Shown here one piece after another: positions 53,883 to 62,325 of a stretch of 64,000 nucleotides of DNA. The position numbers were made by a program, and so were the translations under genes. The notes beneath the pieces are model-generated. The model had not been told where the DNA came from. It made no database searches and saw nothing but the letters and a program-made list of their open reading frames with translations. Origin of the DNA: Peristeroidobacter soli (lineage in GTDB: Bacteria; Pseudomonadota; Gammaproteobacteria; Steroidobacterales; Steroidobacteraceae); NCBI RefSeq assembly GCF_004138485.1, contig NZ_RYEV01000006.1, positions 62,001 to 126,000 on the forward strand. Direction: 5' to 3'. The first letter of the stretch is position 1. Each line of letters begins with the position of its first letter.

Positions 53883-54848
53883 ATGAGCCTCGGAGAGTTC
53901 GACATCATCGCCCGGTATTTCGCTCGCAAGAGCGGGCGGAGCGATGTGTTGCTCGGTGTCGGCGACGATGCGGCTGTGCTCGATACGCACGCCGGCCGCA
54001 AGCTGGTCGTGGCGATGGACACCGTCGTCGAGGGCGTTCATTTTCCTCCCGAGACCGACGCCGCCGACATCGGCTATCGCGCCCTCGCCGTGAATCTCAG
54101 CGACATCGCTGCGATGGGCGCCGAGCCCGCCTGGATGACCTTGTCTCTTTCGCTGCCGCGCGCGAGCGAGCAATGGCTCAATGGTTTTGCGGGCGGGCTG
54201 TTCGAACTGGCGGATGACTACAAAGTCGCGCTCGTCGGTGGCGATACGGTGCGTGGGCCGTTGGTGATCACGGTACAGATTGCCGGCTGGGTCGAGTCCG
54301 ATGCGTGGCTCACGCGTTCGGGCGCCAGACCGGGCGATTTGTTATTCGTCTCCGGCATTCCAGGCGAGGCGGCCGCCGGTCTCGCGGTGATTCAACGACG
54401 CATTCTGGGCGGCGAGGCCGCCGCCTTTCTCAGGCATCGTTTCCTCCGACCGCGACCGCGAATCGAGTTGGGTCGGCAGTTGCGAACGGTTGCAACAGCA
54501 GCCATGGATGTTTCCGACGGTCTGCTGACCGATCTCAAGAAGCTCTGCGCGGCGAGTGGTGTCGGCGCGCAGCTGAATGTGGATTTGTTACCTGAGTCCG
54601 CCGCCATGCGCGAGCTGTTCGAAGCGGAGGATGGATTGCAGTACGCACTCGCCGGCGGCGACGACTACGAGTTGTTGTTCACCTTGCCGGCCGATCGTGC
54701 TGCCGCGGTGGTGAGCTCGTTGCAGCTTCAGCAGCGAGTGACTCAAATCGGCGTCATTACGGCCGATACGGATGTGGTGTGCCTGCGGAACGGTCAGCCG
54801 TTCAGGATCAAACGCGCCGGCTACGATCATTTCGCGGCTGGCCAGTAG
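53883..54848 (+). CDS. thiL: Thiamine-monophosphate kinase
   Basis: A 321-residue AIR-synthetase-like kinase that makes thiamine diphosphate from thiamine monophosphate and ATP. LGEFDIIARYFAR starts it, VGDDAAVLDTHAG and AMDTVVEGVHFPPETDAADI give the Mg/ATP aspartates, and MDVSDGLLTDLKKLC and GGDDYELLFT follow. The order nusB-thiL-pgpA is standard. The pgpA start is one base after its stop. Confidence 0.96.
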   Translation: MSLGEFDIIARYFARKSGRSDVLLGVGDDAAVLDTHAGRKLVVAMDTVVEGVHFPPETDAADIGYRALAVNLSDIAAMGAEPAWMTLSLSLPRASEQWLNGFAGGLFELADDYKVALVGGDTVRGPLVITVQIAGWVESDAWLTRSGARPGDLLFVSGIPGEAAAGLAVIQRRILGGEAAAFLRHRFLRPRPRIELGRQLRTVATAAMDVSDGLLTDLKKLCAASGVGAQLNVDLLPESAAMRELFEAEDGLQYALAGGDDYELLFTLPADRAAAVVSSLQLQQRVTQIGVITADTDVVCLRNGQPFRIKRAGYDHFAAGQ

Positions 54849-54849
54849 A

Positions 54850-55338
54850 ATGATCAAGGCCATGAGGTGGAGCGCCGACCCGAAACTGATGCGCGACCCC
54901 GTGCATCTGGTCGCCTTCGGCTTCGGCAGCGGCCTGAGTCCCTGGGCTCCGGGCACGTTTGGCACCTTGATGGCAATCCCAATCGTGCTTTTTGTGATGC
55001 AGTTCGGCTTTGCCGCGCATGTAGCTTTCGCCCTGTTTGCCGCTATCTTCGGTATCTACGTGTGCGGTGAGAGCGCCAGACGGCTCGGCGTGCACGATCA
55101 TCCTGGTATCGTATGGGACGAGATCACCGGCTTCGCCATCACCATGTTGACGGTGCCTGCGAATCCGACCTCGGTGGTCGCTGGTTTTGCTTTATTCCGG
55201 CTGTTCGATATCTGGAAGCCCTGGCCGATCCGGGAGGCTGATCACAGTCTCCACGGCGGACTGGGAATTATGCTTGATGACGTTATTGCGGGCATTTTCG
55301 CGGCAGTGATTTTGCTCGGCATTCGATACATCATGTAA
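54850..55338 (+). CDS. pgpA: Phosphatidylglycerophosphatase A
   Basis: A 162-residue inner-membrane enzyme removing phosphate from phosphatidylglycerophosphate in phospholipid synthesis. LVAFGFGSGLSPWAPGTFGT contains the conserved N-terminal motif, and DHPGIVWDEITGFAITM and WKPWPIREADHSLHGGLGIM the acidic catalytic sites. Four hydrophobic helices are seen. ATG 54850 is used; ATG 54862 is in frame. Confidence 0.95.
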   Translation: MIKAMRWSADPKLMRDPVHLVAFGFGSGLSPWAPGTFGTLMAIPIVLFVMQFGFAAHVAFALFAAIFGIYVCGESARRLGVHDHPGIVWDEITGFAITMLTVPANPTSVVAGFALFRLFDIWKPWPIREADHSLHGGLGIMLDDVIAGIFAAVILLGIRYIM

Positions 55339-55376
55339 CGACGAACAGTGAGCCCGAAGTGAGCCCGAGCAGTGAG

Positions 55377-56672
55377 ATGGGCGGTCTGATGGCACAGCGC
55401 AACGCCACACGCGAGCAGCGCATTCCCGAGAAGATCGGGAAATATGTCATCGTCAAGGAAGTCGGTCGCGGCAGCACCGGCGTCGTCTACCTTTCTCACG
55501 ATCCTTACTATCGACGGGACGTCGCGATCAAGGTCTACAACCTCGAGTCGCACGACGAAGACCGCGCGCGCGTGACGCGCAAGATGTTCCTTTCCGAAGC
55601 GCACATGGTCGGCATGCTCCAGCATCCGAACATTCTGCCCATCTTCGACGCCGGCGAGGAAAACGGTCACTACTACATCGTCACCGAACACGTGCACGGC
55701 GCGCGCACGCTGTCGGCGTACTGCAAACCGGACAATCTGCTGCCCGTCGATGACGTGGTGGAGATCATGTACAAGTGCGCCAAGGCGCTGCACTACGCGC
55801 ACAGCCGCGGCGTGATCCATCGCGACATCAAGCCGTCGAACATCATGCTCACACAGGCCAACGACGTGCGCATCATCGACTTCGGCATCGCGCTGGTCGC
55901 AGACTCGGATATTTCCCGGATCGAGGGCATCGCCGGCAGCCCTTCCTACATGTCGCCGGAACAGGTTCAGTCGTTGGAGATCACCAATCGGTCGGATCTC
56001 TACTCACTGGGCGCGGTGCTGTACGAAATGTTGACGGGCTTCCGTCCGTTCCGCGGCGGCAATCTTTCCAAACTGTTGCATCAGATCGTTTACGCCACGG
56101 CGCAGCCGATTCATGCGCTCCGTCCGGATATTCCGGAAGTGCTGGAGGCGGCGATCGCCAAGGCGCTGCAGAAGGATCCGGCCAAGCGTTATCGCAACGG
56201 CCTGGAGCTGGCGGCCGATCTCACCCGCGTTCATCAGGTGCTGCGCGATGGCACGTCGAAGCTGGATCGTCAGGAACAGTTTTCGATCCTGCGCACGCTC
56301 AAGTTCTTCCACGACTTCTCGCAGTCGGAGATTCTCGAAGTGCTGCGCGCGAGCACGTGGCAGGATTACGATCAGGGTGAGGAGATCGTCAAGGAAGGCG
56401 AAATGGATGATCGCTTCTACGTCATCGTGTCGGGCAACGTCGCGGTGATGCGTGCTGGCAATGTGGTCGGTCAGCTCGAAGCGGGCGACTGCTTCGGTGA
56501 GACCAGCTACGTGCGCGGCGCGAAGCGTCTGGCGACCATCAAGGCGCTGACGGGTGTGACCTTGATGAAGGTCAGCTCGACGTTGCTGGAGCAGAGCTCG
56601 GCGGCGTGTCAGCTGCGCTTCAACAAGGTGTTCCTGAGAAGCCTGATCAGCCGACTGCAGAGCGCCAGCTGA
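55377..56672 (+). CDS. Ser/Thr protein kinase fused to a cyclic-nucleotide-binding domain
   Basis: A 431-residue soluble protein. The N-terminal Hanks-type kinase (about 20-280) has glycine loop GRGSTGVVYL, Lys52 in VAIKVY, catalytic HRDIKPSN (Asp150), DFGIAL (Asp168) and SPEQ in place of APE. A C-terminal cNMP/CRP-type domain (about 305-425, with YDQGEEIVKEGEMDDRFYVI and LEAGDCFGE) follows directly, with no membrane segment. It could phosphorylate targets in response to cAMP or another ligand. It follows pgpA by 38 bases and ends at a strong terminator. ATG 55377 is used, but GTG 55359 and ATG 55389 are possible. The only FHA partner in the window is the TagH-like protein at 14696-16117. Confidence 0.9.
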   Translation: MGGLMAQRNATREQRIPEKIGKYVIVKEVGRGSTGVVYLSHDPYYRRDVAIKVYNLESHDEDRARVTRKMFLSEAHMVGMLQHPNILPIFDAGEENGHYYIVTEHVHGARTLSAYCKPDNLLPVDDVVEIMYKCAKALHYAHSRGVIHRDIKPSNIMLTQANDVRIIDFGIALVADSDISRIEGIAGSPSYMSPEQVQSLEITNRSDLYSLGAVLYEMLTGFRPFRGGNLSKLLHQIVYATAQPIHALRPDIPEVLEAAIAKALQKDPAKRYRNGLELAADLTRVHQVLRDGTSKLDRQEQFSILRTLKFFHDFSQSEILEVLRASTWQDYDQGEEIVKEGEMDDRFYVIVSGNVAVMRAGNVVGQLEAGDCFGETSYVRGAKRLATIKALTGVTLMKVSSTLLEQSSAACQLRFNKVFLRSLISRLQSAS

Positions 56673-56694
56673 TAACGCAGCCGTTGTTCATTGC

Positions 56695-56723
56695 AAAAAA
56701 GCCGGGCTTCGCCCGGCTTTTTT
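56695..56723. terminator. Bidirectional intrinsic terminator
   Basis: gccggg pairs with cccggc around a cttcg loop, flanked by six A on the left and six T on the right. It terminates the kinase transcript and, read on the minus strand, the folE2-HEXXH transcript. Confidence 0.92.
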
Positions 56724-56744
56724 GTTGGCAAGTGAGGATGGCTT

Positions 56745-57287
56745 TTACAGCCCGGCGGCTTCCATCAACGCCGGCACTACACGCTCGAGATGCTGACTCA
56801 CGATAGGCTCGGCCCGAAACAGCCTGGGCTCCTTCGTAAATATTCCCTCGAGCGTGTGCGCTATCTCTTCCAAGGGATTGTTCTCGTAGCCGCCGCCGGC
56901 GAGATGTCCCAGCGCATAGGCCAGGATGAATCGATCGGCGCCCAGGTGGTGCCACTGGATCGTGTGCACGAGCTCATGGAAGTGCAGCGACTCATCCTTC
57001 GCCCGTGCCCGGACGACGAAGTACACGTCGCCATAGGTCAGGCCGGCACCGTTGAGCTGCTCGAAATCGGCGAATTGATGCAGACCCATCGCCGTGAGCG
57101 GTGGCTTGGGTATCACGTCCACCTCGATCACCGACGCCCGCTTCAGCGTCTCCGCATCGAAGTAGTGCCGCAACCTCGCGAACCCATACGAACTCAGCGG
57201 CCTCGCCGTCGGGCGATGCTGTTCCACAGTGGTGTCGATCCACTTGCGGATGGCTGGGAGCCGGCTCTGGAGGGCTGAGATATCCAT
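56745..57287 (-). CDS. HEXXH-motif putative zinc protease
   Basis: A 180-residue protein with HFHELVHTIQWHHLGADRFI, where HELVH is a zincin-type HEXXH motif and the later ENNPLEEIAHTLE may supply the third ligand. It has no signal peptide and no membrane segment. The family was not recognised; it resembles small DUF-type zincins found beside housekeeping genes. It is 63 bases downstream of folE2 on the same strand and shares the bidirectional terminator. Confidence 0.6.
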   Translation of the reverse strand: MDISALQSRLPAIRKWIDTTVEQHRPTARPLSSYGFARLRHYFDAETLKRASVIEVDVIPKPPLTAMGLHQFADFEQLNGAGLTYGDVYFVVRARAKDESLHFHELVHTIQWHHLGADRFILAYALGHLAGGGYENNPLEEIAHTLEGIFTKEPRLFRAEPIVSQHLERVVPALMEAAGL

Positions 57288-57350
57288 GCAGGGCTCTTTA
57301 TGCCCTGTCGGTAAACGGCTTACAAGGCACCAAGGTCCGATGGCGGGCGA

Positions 57351-58181
57351 TCAGCCGACGACCTCGTCCTTGTCCCTCTCAATCAGCGCATACGCCGAGT
57401 GATTGTGGATGGACTCGAAGTTTTCCGCCTCGACGACATAGGCGCGAACGCGGTCTTCGTCATTCATGCGGACGGCCACGTCGCGGACGATGTCTTCGAC
57501 GAACTTCGGGTTCTCGTAGGCGCGTTCGGTGACGTGCTTTTCATCGGCGCGTTTCAAGATGCCGTAGACCTCGCAGGAGGCTTCGGACTCGGCGATGTCG
57601 ATCAGTTCTTCCAGCCACATGTGGCCATCGACCTTGGCCTTGATGGTGATGTGGGAGCGCTGGTTGTGGGCGCCGTACTTGGAGATGTCTTTGGAGCAGG
57701 GGCACAGGCTGGTGGCGGCGACCACGACCTTGAGCCACAGCTCGGAAACGCCATTGTGGAGCTCGCCGATCAAGGAGGCTTGATAGTTCATCAAGCTTTC
57801 AACCCTGGAGACTGGCGCCTGCTTCATCACGAAGAACGGAAACGCCATTTCGATGTGACCGGTCTGCGCATTCAGCTTCTCGGTCATCTGCGCCAGGATG
57901 TCGCGGAACGATTCGACGGAGATCTCACGCTCGTTGCCATGGAGCAGCTCGACGAAGCGTGACATGTGCGTGCCCTTGAAGTTGTGGGGCAGGGCCACGT
58001 ACATGTTGAAGTTGGCGATGGTGTGCTGTTCGCCGCTGGAACGGTCCTTCACCCGCACCGGGTGATACACGTCCTTGATGCCGACCTTGTTGATCGGAAT
58101 ACGGCGGGAATCGGCGCGTGCCTGCACGTCCTCGATGGAGGTCGGGGGCGGGGAGGCGACGCTTTTGGGCAATGTCGACAT
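57351..58181 (-). CDS. folE2: GTP cyclohydrolase FolE2
   Basis: A 276-residue type IB GTP cyclohydrolase, first enzyme of folate and queuosine synthesis. It is the metal-flexible form usually used when zinc is scarce. [15 protein letters not shown] starts the core, the catalytic cysteine lies in [10 protein letters not shown], and [12 protein letters not shown] and [10 protein letters not shown] are family hallmarks. ATG 58181 (MSTLPKSV) is used; ATG 58226 adds 15 arginine-rich residues without a clear site. No Zur box was recognised upstream. Confidence 0.95.
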   Translation of the reverse strand: MSTLPKSVASPPPTSIEDVQARADSRRIPINKVGIKDVYHPVRVKDRSSGEQHTIANFNMYVALPHNFKGTHMSRFVELLHGNEREISVESFRDILAQMTEKLNAQTGHIEMAFPFFVMKQAPVSRVESLMNYQASLIGELHNGVSELWLKVVVAATSLCPCSKDISKYGAHNQRSHITIKAKVDGHMWLEELIDIAESEASCEVYGILKRADEKHVTERAYENPKFVEDIVRDVAVRMNDEDRVRAYVVEAENFESIHNHSAYALIERDKDEVVG

Positions 58182-58305
58182 ACAGGATTTCCGGACCGGG
58201 CCGGAGCGCCGGCCTGAGATTGCCATCGATTTGGTCAGGCGCAGTATAGATCAAGGGGCCGGGAGGCCGTTTGCCCGCCCTGGAAATACTGAAATGCCAA
58301 AAATG

Positions 58306-58389
58306 AAGCGGTTTGCGGTTAGCGGCTGGGGGTTAGTCAAGACAACCGAGCCTCTGAACCAACCCCTAACCGCCAACCGCTAACCGCTT
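58306..58389. repeat. Long imperfect inverted repeat of aaccgc type between dxs and folE2
   Basis: 58306-58334 and 58361-58389 are complementary at 25 of 29 positions around a 26-base loop. The right arm contains ctaaccgccaaccgct, also found at 52762-52777. The right arm also encodes the last residues and stop of dxs (minus strand), so the Dxs end (LAVGG) is repeat-derived. It can act as a hairpin after dxs. Confidence 0.7.
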
Positions 58390-60255
58390 TTCGCCCTGCC
58401 ACCATCGGGTAATCGCCGACTCCAGCGACGCCAGGTCCAGCCCGGCGGCCGCCAGGCAGTCCTCGCGGGAGCCGTGTTCCATGAAGCGGTCGGGGATGCC
58501 CAAGTTCAGGGTGGGTGGAATATGTCCGTGGGCGGCCAGGCACTCGGCAATGGCCGAGCCGGCGCCGCCGGCCACGACGTTCTCTTCGACCGTCACGATG
58601 GCGCGGTGATTGGCCGCCACGCGCACGATCAGCTCTTCATCCAGGGGCTTGATGAAACGCAGGTTCACGACGGTCGCGTCGATCTTTTCGGCGATCCGTT
58701 CGCACAGCGGGACCATCGCGCCGACGGCGAAGATCGCCAGCCCGCAGCGGCCTTCGCGCCGGATCTGCGCCTTGCCGATCGGCAGGGCACGCATGGTCGA
58801 TTCAATCGTCGTGCCGGGCCCCTGGCCACGCGGATAACGCACGGCGGCCGGCAGGTTGGACTGCACGGCGGTGTACAGCATCTGACGGCACTCGTTCTCG
58901 TCGGCTGGCGCCATCACCAGCAGATTCGGAATACAGCGCATGAACGACAGGTCGTAACTGCCCTGGTGAGTCGCGCCGTCGCCGCCGACCAGGCCGGCGC
59001 GATCGATCGCGAATGTCACGGGCAGATTCTGAATCGCGACATCGTGAATCAATTGATCGTACGCACGCTGCAGAAAGGTCGAATAGATCGCGACCACCGG
59101 CCGCAACCCTTCGCACGCCATGCCGGCAGCCAGCGTCACCGCATGCTGTTCGGCAATCGCCACGTCGAAGTAACGATCCGCGAAACGTTTGGAATATTCG
59201 ACCAGGCCGGAGCCTTCGCGCATCGCCGGCGTGATCGCGACCACTTTCGGGTCGGCCGCCGCCATGTCGCACAGCCACTGGCCGAACACTTGAGAGTAGC
59301 TCGGGCCGCTGGCCTTCTCTTTGAAGATCACGCCGCTCTTGGGATCGAACGGACCCGGGCCATGCCATTTGATGGGATCGGCCTCGGCCGGCGCATAGCC
59401 CTTGCCCTTGCGCGTGATCACATGCAGGAACTGCGGGCCTTTCAGATCGCGCACGTTGCGCAAGGTCGCGACCAGCGCATTCACGTCGTGGCCGTCGATG
59501 GGCCCGATGTAGTTGAAACCCATTTCCTCGAAGATCGTCCCGGGCAACACCATGCCTTTCATGTGCTCTTCGGAACGACGCGCCAGTTCCCACACGGTGG
59601 GCATCCGGCTCAGCACTTTCTTGCTGCCTTCACGCAGCGTTGCATACAACTTGCCGGACAGCACGCGCGCGAAGTAATTCGAGAACGCGCCGACGTTCTC
59701 CGAGATCGACATGTCGTTGTCGTTGAGGATCACCAGCATGTCCACGTCGAGGCTGCCGGCGTGATTCAGCGCTTCGAACGCCATGCCGGCGCTCATCGCG
59801 CCATCGCCGATCACGGCCACGACCCGACGATCTTCCTTCTTGGCGGCGGCGCCAATGGCCATGCCGAGCGCGGCGCTGATCGAAGTGCTGGAATGGCCGA
59901 CGCCGAACGTGTCGTATTCGCTTTCGCTGCGCGTTGGAAACGGCGCGAGCCCATCCTTTTGTTTGATGGTGTGCAGCTGATCGCGACGGCCGGTCAGCAC
60001 CTTATGCGGATACGCCTGATGGCCCACGTCCCACACCAGCCGGTCGTGCGGAGTATCGAAGACATAATGCAAGGCGACCGTGAGTTCGACCGTGCCGAGG
60101 CCGGCGGCGAAGTGGCCGCCCATCTGGCTGACGGTGTCGATCAGGTACTGGCGCAGTTCCGAGGTGACTTGCGGCAACTCGGCGGCCGACAGCTTGCGCA
60201 GATCGGCGGGGGAGTTGATCGCAGCCAACAACGGATGAGGCGTGGCGGAATTCAT
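58366..60255 (-). CDS. dxs: 1-deoxy-D-xylulose-5-phosphate synthase
   Basis: A 629-residue thiamine-diphosphate enzyme, first step of the MEP isoprenoid pathway (pyruvate + glyceraldehyde-3-phosphate). [20 protein letters not shown]-like start, [17 protein letters not shown], the ThDP motif [20 protein letters not shown] with [28 protein letters not shown] and [20 protein letters not shown] are all intact. It is last in a minus-strand operon xseB-ispA-dxs. The last few residues come from an intergenic repeat. Confidence 0.97.
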   Translation of the reverse strand: MNSATPHPLLAAINSPADLRKLSAAELPQVTSELRQYLIDTVSQMGGHFAAGLGTVELTVALHYVFDTPHDRLVWDVGHQAYPHKVLTGRRDQLHTIKQKDGLAPFPTRSESEYDTFGVGHSSTSISAALGMAIGAAAKKEDRRVVAVIGDGAMSAGMAFEALNHAGSLDVDMLVILNDNDMSISENVGAFSNYFARVLSGKLYATLREGSKKVLSRMPTVWELARRSEEHMKGMVLPGTIFEEMGFNYIGPIDGHDVNALVATLRNVRDLKGPQFLHVITRKGKGYAPAEADPIKWHGPGPFDPKSGVIFKEKASGPSYSQVFGQWLCDMAAADPKVVAITPAMREGSGLVEYSKRFADRYFDVAIAEQHAVTLAAGMACEGLRPVVAIYSTFLQRAYDQLIHDVAIQNLPVTFAIDRAGLVGGDGATHQGSYDLSFMRCIPNLLVMAPADENECRQMLYTAVQSNLPAAVRYPRGQGPGTTIESTMRALPIGKAQIRREGRCGLAIFAVGAMVPLCERIAEKIDATVVNLRFIKPLDEELIVRVAANHRAIVTVEENVVAGGAGSAIAECLAAHGHIPPTLNLGIPDRFMEHGSREDCLAAAGLDLASLESAITRWWQGEKRLAVGG

Positions 60256-60337
60256 GGCCGGCGAAGTCTACAGGAAACCGGACGGGCGATTGCTGGCGCA
60301 GTCGGGGCGGACCAGGGATGAATTCTGGCGCCCAAGA

Positions 60338-61288
60338 TCAGTATTTCCGCAGGACCAGCCAATCCGACATCGCGGCCAGGGGCGCGCTCTGGAAACCGGC
60401 CGCATCCAGCTTGGCGAGTGCCGCGAGAGCGCGTGCATGCAGCTCGTGCATGCGCTGTCGCGACGGTTCGATGCCGGCGACGGAAGGATAGGTGGGTTTA
60501 TCGAGCGCCTTGTCGGCGCCGGTGGCTTTGCCGATGACCGCGACATCGCCTTCGACATCCAGCAAGTCATCCTGAATCTGAAATGCGAGTCCGATGGCGC
60601 GAGCATATTCATCCAATACACGCGTGACGCTCTCGGAAGGTTGCGGTGCGCAGGCCGCGGCCATCATCACGCACGCATGAATGAGCGCGCCGGTCTTGCG
60701 AACATGCATCTCTTCGACTTCAGCCAACGACAGTTTGCGGCCGATGGCGGCGAGATCGAGCGCCTGGCCGCCCGCCATGCCGCTCGTGCCGCTCGCAATC
60801 GCGAGCAACTGAACGAGCTTGAGTCGCACGCTCGGCGCGGCCGGCAGTCCAGGACCGTCGGCGAGCAGTTCGAACGCCAGACACTGCAACGAGTCGCCGA
60901 CCAGAATCGCGGTCGCTTCATCGAATTTCTTGTGACAGGTCGGCAGCCCGCGGCGCAGGTCGTCGTTATCCATCGCCGGCAAGTCGTCATGGACCAGCGA
61001 ATACGCATGGATCAACTCGACCGCGCACGCCGCGCCGTCGAGGATCGATTCGGGGATGCCGATGGCCGCGCCAGTTGCATAAACCAGCGCCGGGCGTACG
61101 CGTTTACCGCCGCCGAGCACGCTGTAGCGAATCGCTTCGTGCAGGCGTTGCGGTTGAATCTCGGGAGACGGCAGTCGCGCCAGGAGCTCTCGCTCGATGC
61201 GGGTCTGCCATTGTTTGAGCTGAGCCGCAAAGTCCGGGGGCCGGCCCGCGGCGGGCGAGGGCAGGACGACGCTGGATTGGACCGCCAT
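60338..61288 (-). CDS. ispA: Farnesyl diphosphate synthase / polyprenyl synthetase
   Basis: A 316-residue prenyltransferase making farnesyl diphosphate. The first aspartate-rich motif is LVHDDLPAMDNDD and the second QIQDDLLDVEGD. The GGGKRVRPALVYA substrate site is near the start. It lies 4 bases after xseB and 82 bases before dxs. Confidence 0.96.
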   Translation of the reverse strand: MAVQSSVVLPSPAAGRPPDFAAQLKQWQTRIERELLARLPSPEIQPQRLHEAIRYSVLGGGKRVRPALVYATGAAIGIPESILDGAACAVELIHAYSLVHDDLPAMDNDDLRRGLPTCHKKFDEATAILVGDSLQCLAFELLADGPGLPAAPSVRLKLVQLLAIASGTSGMAGGQALDLAAIGRKLSLAEVEEMHVRKTGALIHACVMMAAACAPQPSESVTRVLDEYARAIGLAFQIQDDLLDVEGDVAVIGKATGADKALDKPTYPSVAGIEPSRQRMHELHARALAALAKLDAAGFQSAPLAAMSDWLVLRKY

Positions 61289-61292
61289 GCGG

Positions 61293-61589
61293 TTAGCGCT
61301 CGTCGTCCGTGTCGGCGTCGAACGGGGCCGCGGCGAAATCGCCCTCCGCGCCGCTGCGACGAAGGAGAATCTCTACTTTCTGTTCGGCCTGCTTGAGCGC
61401 ACTCTGGCACGAGCGGGTCAACTGCACGCCGCGCTCGAAGTGGCGCAGCGAGTCGTCCAGCGACAGATCGCCATGCTCGAGCTTGTCGACGATGGCTTCG
61501 AGCTCGGCCAGCGAGCGTTCGAAGTCCGCAGTCGTCTCGGCAGTTTCGGTGGAAGGGGGTTTGCTGGTCACGATGGGCGTGGGCGTCAT
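61293..61589 (-). CDS. xseB: Exodeoxyribonuclease VII small subunit
   Basis: A 98-residue protein of the usual 80-100 size. [20 protein letters not shown] and [20 protein letters not shown] are the XseB coiled-coil. With the large subunit XseA (not in the window) it degrades single-stranded DNA. ATG 61589 is used; an upstream ATG adds an arginine-rich stretch. The xseB-ispA-dxs order is typical. Confidence 0.94.
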   Translation of the reverse strand: MTPTPIVTSKPPSTETAETTADFERSLAELEAIVDKLEHGDLSLDDSLRHFERGVQLTRSCQSALKQAEQKVEILLRRSGAEGDFAAAPFDADTDDER

Positions 61590-61657
61590 TGGCGGCGCGG
61601 CAAGCTTATAGCTTCTCGGTCGACAGCGACAGTTGCCGCCAACCACCGGTATCGGCG

Positions 61658-61686
61658 TTGACTCCGCGCGCGGCCAGGACTAGATT
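61658..61686 (+). promoter_or_regulatory. Promoter for the rubrerythrin gene
   Basis: TTGACT at 61658-61663 and TAGATT at 61681-61686 are separated by exactly 17 bases. They match the sigma-70 hexamers at 5/6 and 4/6 positions. The start of transcription would fall near 61693, next to the palindrome at 61695-61711. Confidence 0.6.
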
Positions 61687-61694
61687 CTGGCTCG

Positions 61695-61711
61695 ATTAGA
61701 CTATGTCTAAT
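61695..61711. promoter_or_regulatory. Perfect 7-3-7 palindrome, likely repressor operator
   Basis: attagac-tat-gtctaat is a perfect palindrome in a GC-rich surround, sitting just after the -10 at the predicted transcription start and 50 bases before rubrerythrin. That placement suits a repressor. Rrf2-type regulators often accompany rubrerythrin-Fe-S-DUF3501 clusters, but the protein that binds here is unknown. Confidence 0.6.
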
Positions 61712-61761
61712 GGTGAGTGTTTTTGCCACTTCCTACCCGCCGGCAATTGAGGTGAGCTGCA

Positions 61762-62178
61762 ATGAAGAGTCTGAAAGGGTCGAGCACCGAAAAGAATTTG
61801 AAGGACGCCTTCGCGGGCGAATCCCAAGCCAATCGTCGCTACCTTTATTTCGCAGCCAAGGCGGACGTCGAAGGCTTCAACGATGTCGCCGCGGTGTTCC
61901 GTTCGACGGCCGAGGGTGAAACCGGCCATGCGCACGGGCATCTGGAATACCTGGAGGCTGTCGGCGATCCGGCGACGGGTCTGCCGATCGGTCCTACCGG
62001 AGCGAATCTGAAGGCGGCCATCGCCGGCGAGACGCACGAGTACACCGACATGTACCCGGGCATGGCCAAGCAGGCTCGCGACGAGGGCTTCGAGGAAATC
62101 GCCGACTGGTTCGAGACGCTGGCCAAGGCCGAGCGCTCGCACGCCAATCGCTTCCAGAAGGCGCTCGACACGCTGTAA
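61762..62178 (+). CDS. Rubrerythrin-family protein (ferritin-like domain only)
   Basis: A 138-residue four-helix di-iron protein. AFAGESQANRRYLYFAAKAD and TAEGETGHAHGHLEYL supply glutamate/histidine ligands from the first helix pair. AAIAGETHEYTDMYPGMAKQ and LAKAERSHANRFQKAL supply those of the second. It lacks the C-terminal rubredoxin Fe(Cys)4 domain of classical rubrerythrins, so electrons must come from another protein. The family reduces hydrogen peroxide. It has its own promoter/operator and is followed by a GlpC-like Fe-S protein and DUF3501, a recurring oxidative-stress cluster. Confidence 0.9.
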   Translation: MKSLKGSSTEKNLKDAFAGESQANRRYLYFAAKADVEGFNDVAAVFRSTAEGETGHAHGHLEYLEAVGDPATGLPIGPTGANLKAAIAGETHEYTDMYPGMAKQARDEGFEEIADWFETLAKAERSHANRFQKALDTL

Positions 62179-62220
62179 TCATCCGCTCGCGCGCAGCGTG
62201 CGCGCATGCGGTCCAATGAA

Positions 62221-62260
62221 AAGCCGGCCGGCAGGGAGATCTCTGCCGGCCGTTGGCTTT
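62221..62260 (+). terminator. Hairpin between rubrerythrin and Fe-S protein genes
   Basis: A 10-bp stem (cggccggcag with ctgccggccg) with an 8-base loop is flanked by aag...cttt that extends it after a small bulge. It lies 43 bases past the rubrerythrin stop. It may partially terminate or protect the first transcript. The T-run is short. Confidence 0.5.
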
Positions 62261-62325
62261 CGGGATCGCGCGTTTCATTCGTTTCATTTCTTTCACTCAG
62301 TCCCAGCCATTCGCCAGGTAACTGC

